Assembly: GCA_003255025.1 (NCBI GenBank)
Contig: QANY01005406.1
Location: 579,277 to 643,276 of the forward strand
Direction: 5' to 3'
DNA length: 64,000 bases
DNA from: Datisca glomerata
Taxonomy: Eukaryota > Streptophyta > Magnoliopsida > Cucurbitales > Datiscaceae
The translations under genes were made by a program, and so were the position numbers. This document shows, piece by piece, positions 61,590-64,000 of the stretch. The notes below the pieces were generated by a model. The model was not told the DNA's origin. It worked only from the letters and a program-made list of their open reading frames with translations, and did no database searches. The number at the start of each line of letters is the position of its first letter. Positions within the stretch are counted from its first letter, which is position 1.

Positions 61590-64000
61590 TATTTCCGAGT
61601 CAATCTTCAAAAAGGTTTAGATAACGAGTCTGAATTTCTTCTTCGCGTTCTCATGTAGCTTCTTTAACCTCATGATTCTTTCAAAGCACCTTCACCAAAT
61701 GGATCTCTTTAGTTCATAAAGCCTGAGTCTTTTTGTCAAGTATTTGAATTGGTACTTCTTCATAAGTCAGATATTCATGAAGTGGTTCATAACTCAAAAC
61801 ATGGGACGGTTCAACAATATGTTTACACAACATTGAGATATGAAATACATCGTGTACTTCAACTAAGTCTGACGGTAGAGCCACAACTCCAATCCGTTCT
61901 AAGATCTCGAAGGGACCTATAAAATGAGGACTAAGTTTTTCTTTCTTTCCGATTCTCATAACTCCCCTCATGAAAGATATCTTTATAAACACTCTGTCAC
62001 CCACTTTAAATTCCAAATTCTTCCTGCGAATATCCGCATAACTCTTTTGGCAACACTGAGAAGTTCTAATTCTTTCTCAAATTTTGTAAATAGCATCATT
62101 TGCTTGTTGAACCATACCTGGGCCTAATAGCTTTCTTTCACCAACTTCATTCCAACGGATTGGCGTCCGACACTTTCGTCCATATAAAGCTTCAAATGGT
62201 GCTATCCCGACCGTTGCCTGGTAACTGTTACTATACGCAAACTCAATGAGATGCAACTGATTACTCCAACTAACCTTAAAGTCCAAAACACACGCTCTGA
62301 GTATATCCTCAAGTGTCTAAATGGTTCTTTCTAATTGTCCATCAGTCTGAGGGTGAAAAGCTGTACTAAAACTCAATTGTGTATCCAAAGCTTCTTTAAG
62401 ACTGCGCCAAAACTTGGAGGTAAATCTTGGGTCACGATTCGATATAATGGATACAGGTACACCATGCATTTGATGATTTCTCTCACATACAACTTCCCCC
62501 ACTCTTCTACTGAAAACATTACACGACTTGGCAGGAAGTGAGTAGACTTAGTCAATCGATCGACTATCACCCATTATATCATATCCTTTCACCGTCCTTG
62601 TCAATCCTGATACCAAACCATCAAAATATGTTCCCATTTCCATTCGACTATCACTAGAGGTTGTAAAAGGCTGGACGGTCGCTGGCGCTCAGCCTTCACC
62701 TGTTGGCACGTTAGACACTGGTCCACGAATTTTGCTACATCACGCTTCATACAATTTTACCAATTTGTGCCGTCTCAAATCATGATACATCTTTGTACTA
62801 TTCGGATGAATAGAATAAGGGGTATTGTGAACTTCAGATAATATGTATTTCTTCAGATAATTTGAGGATTCCGTCACTCAAAACTGAGAAAGTTTTCCAC
62901 TTATCACACTCCAACTCTGATTTGATCTTTATTAATGTAGCATCCTCATGCTGGGCTTCACGAATTCTGTCTTGAAGTGTAGGTTTGACTGTAAAGTGAG
63001 CGAGCTTCACTGTAGCACCCTGAACCAAGACTTCCATTCCAAACCTCTCGATGTCATTTTGAATAGATTGTTGAGAAGTAATAAGAGCGCTCGAAATACC
63101 CATTTTCCTACTAAGGGCATCTGCTACTACGTTAGCTTTACCAGGATGGTAATTAATGACGCAATCATAATCCTTAACAAGCTCCAACCATCTGCGTTGC
63201 CTCATGTTAAGCTCTTTCTACGTGAACATATACTTTAGAATCTAGTGATCTGTGAATATTTCTACCTTCGATCCATAGAGATATTGACGCCAATTTTTCA
63301 AAGCAAAAGTTACTGCTGCGAGCTCCAAATCATAGGTTGGGTAGTTTTGCTCATAACCCTTTAGCTGTCGAGAAGCATAGACAATGACTTTTCCTTGTTG
63401 CATTAACACACAACCCATACCAACATGTCATGCATCATTAAAGATAACAAAATCATCACTCCCTAAAGGTAGGGTAAGAACTGGTGATGTCACCAATCAT
63501 TGTTTGAGTTCTTGAAAACTCGTCTCATATTCTTCTAACCAAATGTACCGTGCATTCTTCCTTGTCAACTTGATCAATAATGCAACAATTTTAGAGAATT
63601 CTTCCATAAACCTCTGATAGCAGCCTAACAAACCCAAGAAACTCCTAATTTCTTTAACACTTGTTGGACGATTCCAATTTGTTACTGCTTCTATCTTTGC
63701 TGAATCCACTGATATACTGTCTTTAGAAACTATGTGTCCCAAAAGGCAATCTTAGATAACCAAAACTTGCACTTACTGAACTTGGCATATAACCTCTGAT
63801 CCTTTAAAATCTGAAGTTTGATTCTGAGATGTTCCTCATATTCTCCCTCGGACTTAGAGTAGCTAAGAATGTCATCTATGAAAACAATGATAAATCTATC
63901 CAAAAAGTCACAAAAACCTCGATTCATTAAGTCCATAAGTGCAGCATTGGTATTGGTCAAACCCAAGGGCGTGACTAGGAACTCGTAATGCCCATAACAA
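61590..64000 (-). pseudogene. Gypsy pol pseudogene: RT, RNase H, integrase, chromodomain remnant
   Basis: On the reverse strand, RT shows [20 protein letters not shown] (FIDD box) and [10 protein letters not shown]. RNase H has [20 protein letters not shown] and VVADALSRK. Integrase has [46 protein letters not shown] and EALYGRKCRTPIRW, then MRGVMRIGKKEKLSPHFIGP and VHDVFHISML. After YEEVPIQILDKK a chromodomain-like stretch (KEIHLVKVL-KNHEVKEAT-E) continues with stops where Trp codons are expected. Many stops and frameshifts; non-functional. Confidence 0.85.

Larger units (their letters stand above)
59119..64000 (-). mobile_element. chromovirus-like Gypsy retrotransposon, reverse strand, cut by the window edge
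   Basis: A 3' LTR (59119-61553) is preceded on the reverse strand by a polypurine tract AAGGAGGGGAGGA (61554-61566) and pol sequence up to the right edge. The LTR runs TGTAAGAC ... GGATGTTACA, about 2.4 kb. Long LTRs with this pol type fit the Del/Tekay branch. It starts exactly where the previous Gypsy element breaks off, consistent with a nested insertion. Confidence 0.85.

Overview
This window is nuclear DNA of a flowering plant, most likely a eudicot. It has AT-rich intergenic DNA, multi-exon genes with GT/AG introns, plant-specific proteins and both Copia and Gypsy retrotransposons. I see four host genes. (1) 188-1348 (+) is an uncharacterised coiled-coil, Ser-rich protein. (2) 3780-10695 (-) is a MOS11/SARNP-like mRNA-export factor. 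(3) 25835-29567 (+) is a chloroplast TerC membrane protein with 14 exons and 374 codons. (4) 51514-53551 (+) is a lambda-class glutathione S-transferase with 10 exons and 237 codons. All four rebuild cleanly by joining exons in phase, so they look intact.

The rest is mostly transposable elements and repeats. A decayed Copia element (4290-9720) sits inside an intron of the MOS11-like gene, 8 nt from the splice acceptor, and itself carries a 422-bp hAT-type MITE (7309-7730). Two more MITE-like elements lie at 11066-11523 and 24864-25347. About 12.6-17.7 kb and 38.4-47.9 kb are two diverged copies (about 5 and 9.5 kb) of a large non-coding element I cannot classify. Both start in arrays built on TTCACCAATTACGTAGTGGGG-like units, share the same internal modules and end in the same type of hairpin. 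The larger copy carries a spliced-looking exon of an SPT5-like transcription elongation factor.

About 19.5-24.7 kb is a reverse-oriented, pol-less Gypsy-like derivative packed with tandem repeats. A reverse-strand Copia lies at 30.9-36.7 kb. A long-inverted-repeat element lies at 49.1-51.0 kb with a palindromic tandem array in its centre. A decayed Gypsy element (54.0-59.1 kb) abuts, and was probably invaded by, a second reverse-strand chromovirus-like Gypsy with a 2.4-kb LTR that runs off the right edge.

The host genes do not form an operon or one pathway: mRNA export, thylakoid membrane biogenesis and thiol redox/detoxification. The pairing of a MOS11-like gene with a lambda GST matches, from memory, neighbouring Arabidopsis loci (At5g02770, At5g02780/02790). 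The roughly 40 kb between them here would then be an ancestral interval inflated by transposons, with TerC in between. All alignments were made by eye. Element boundaries are firm only where target-site duplications or paired ends are stated.
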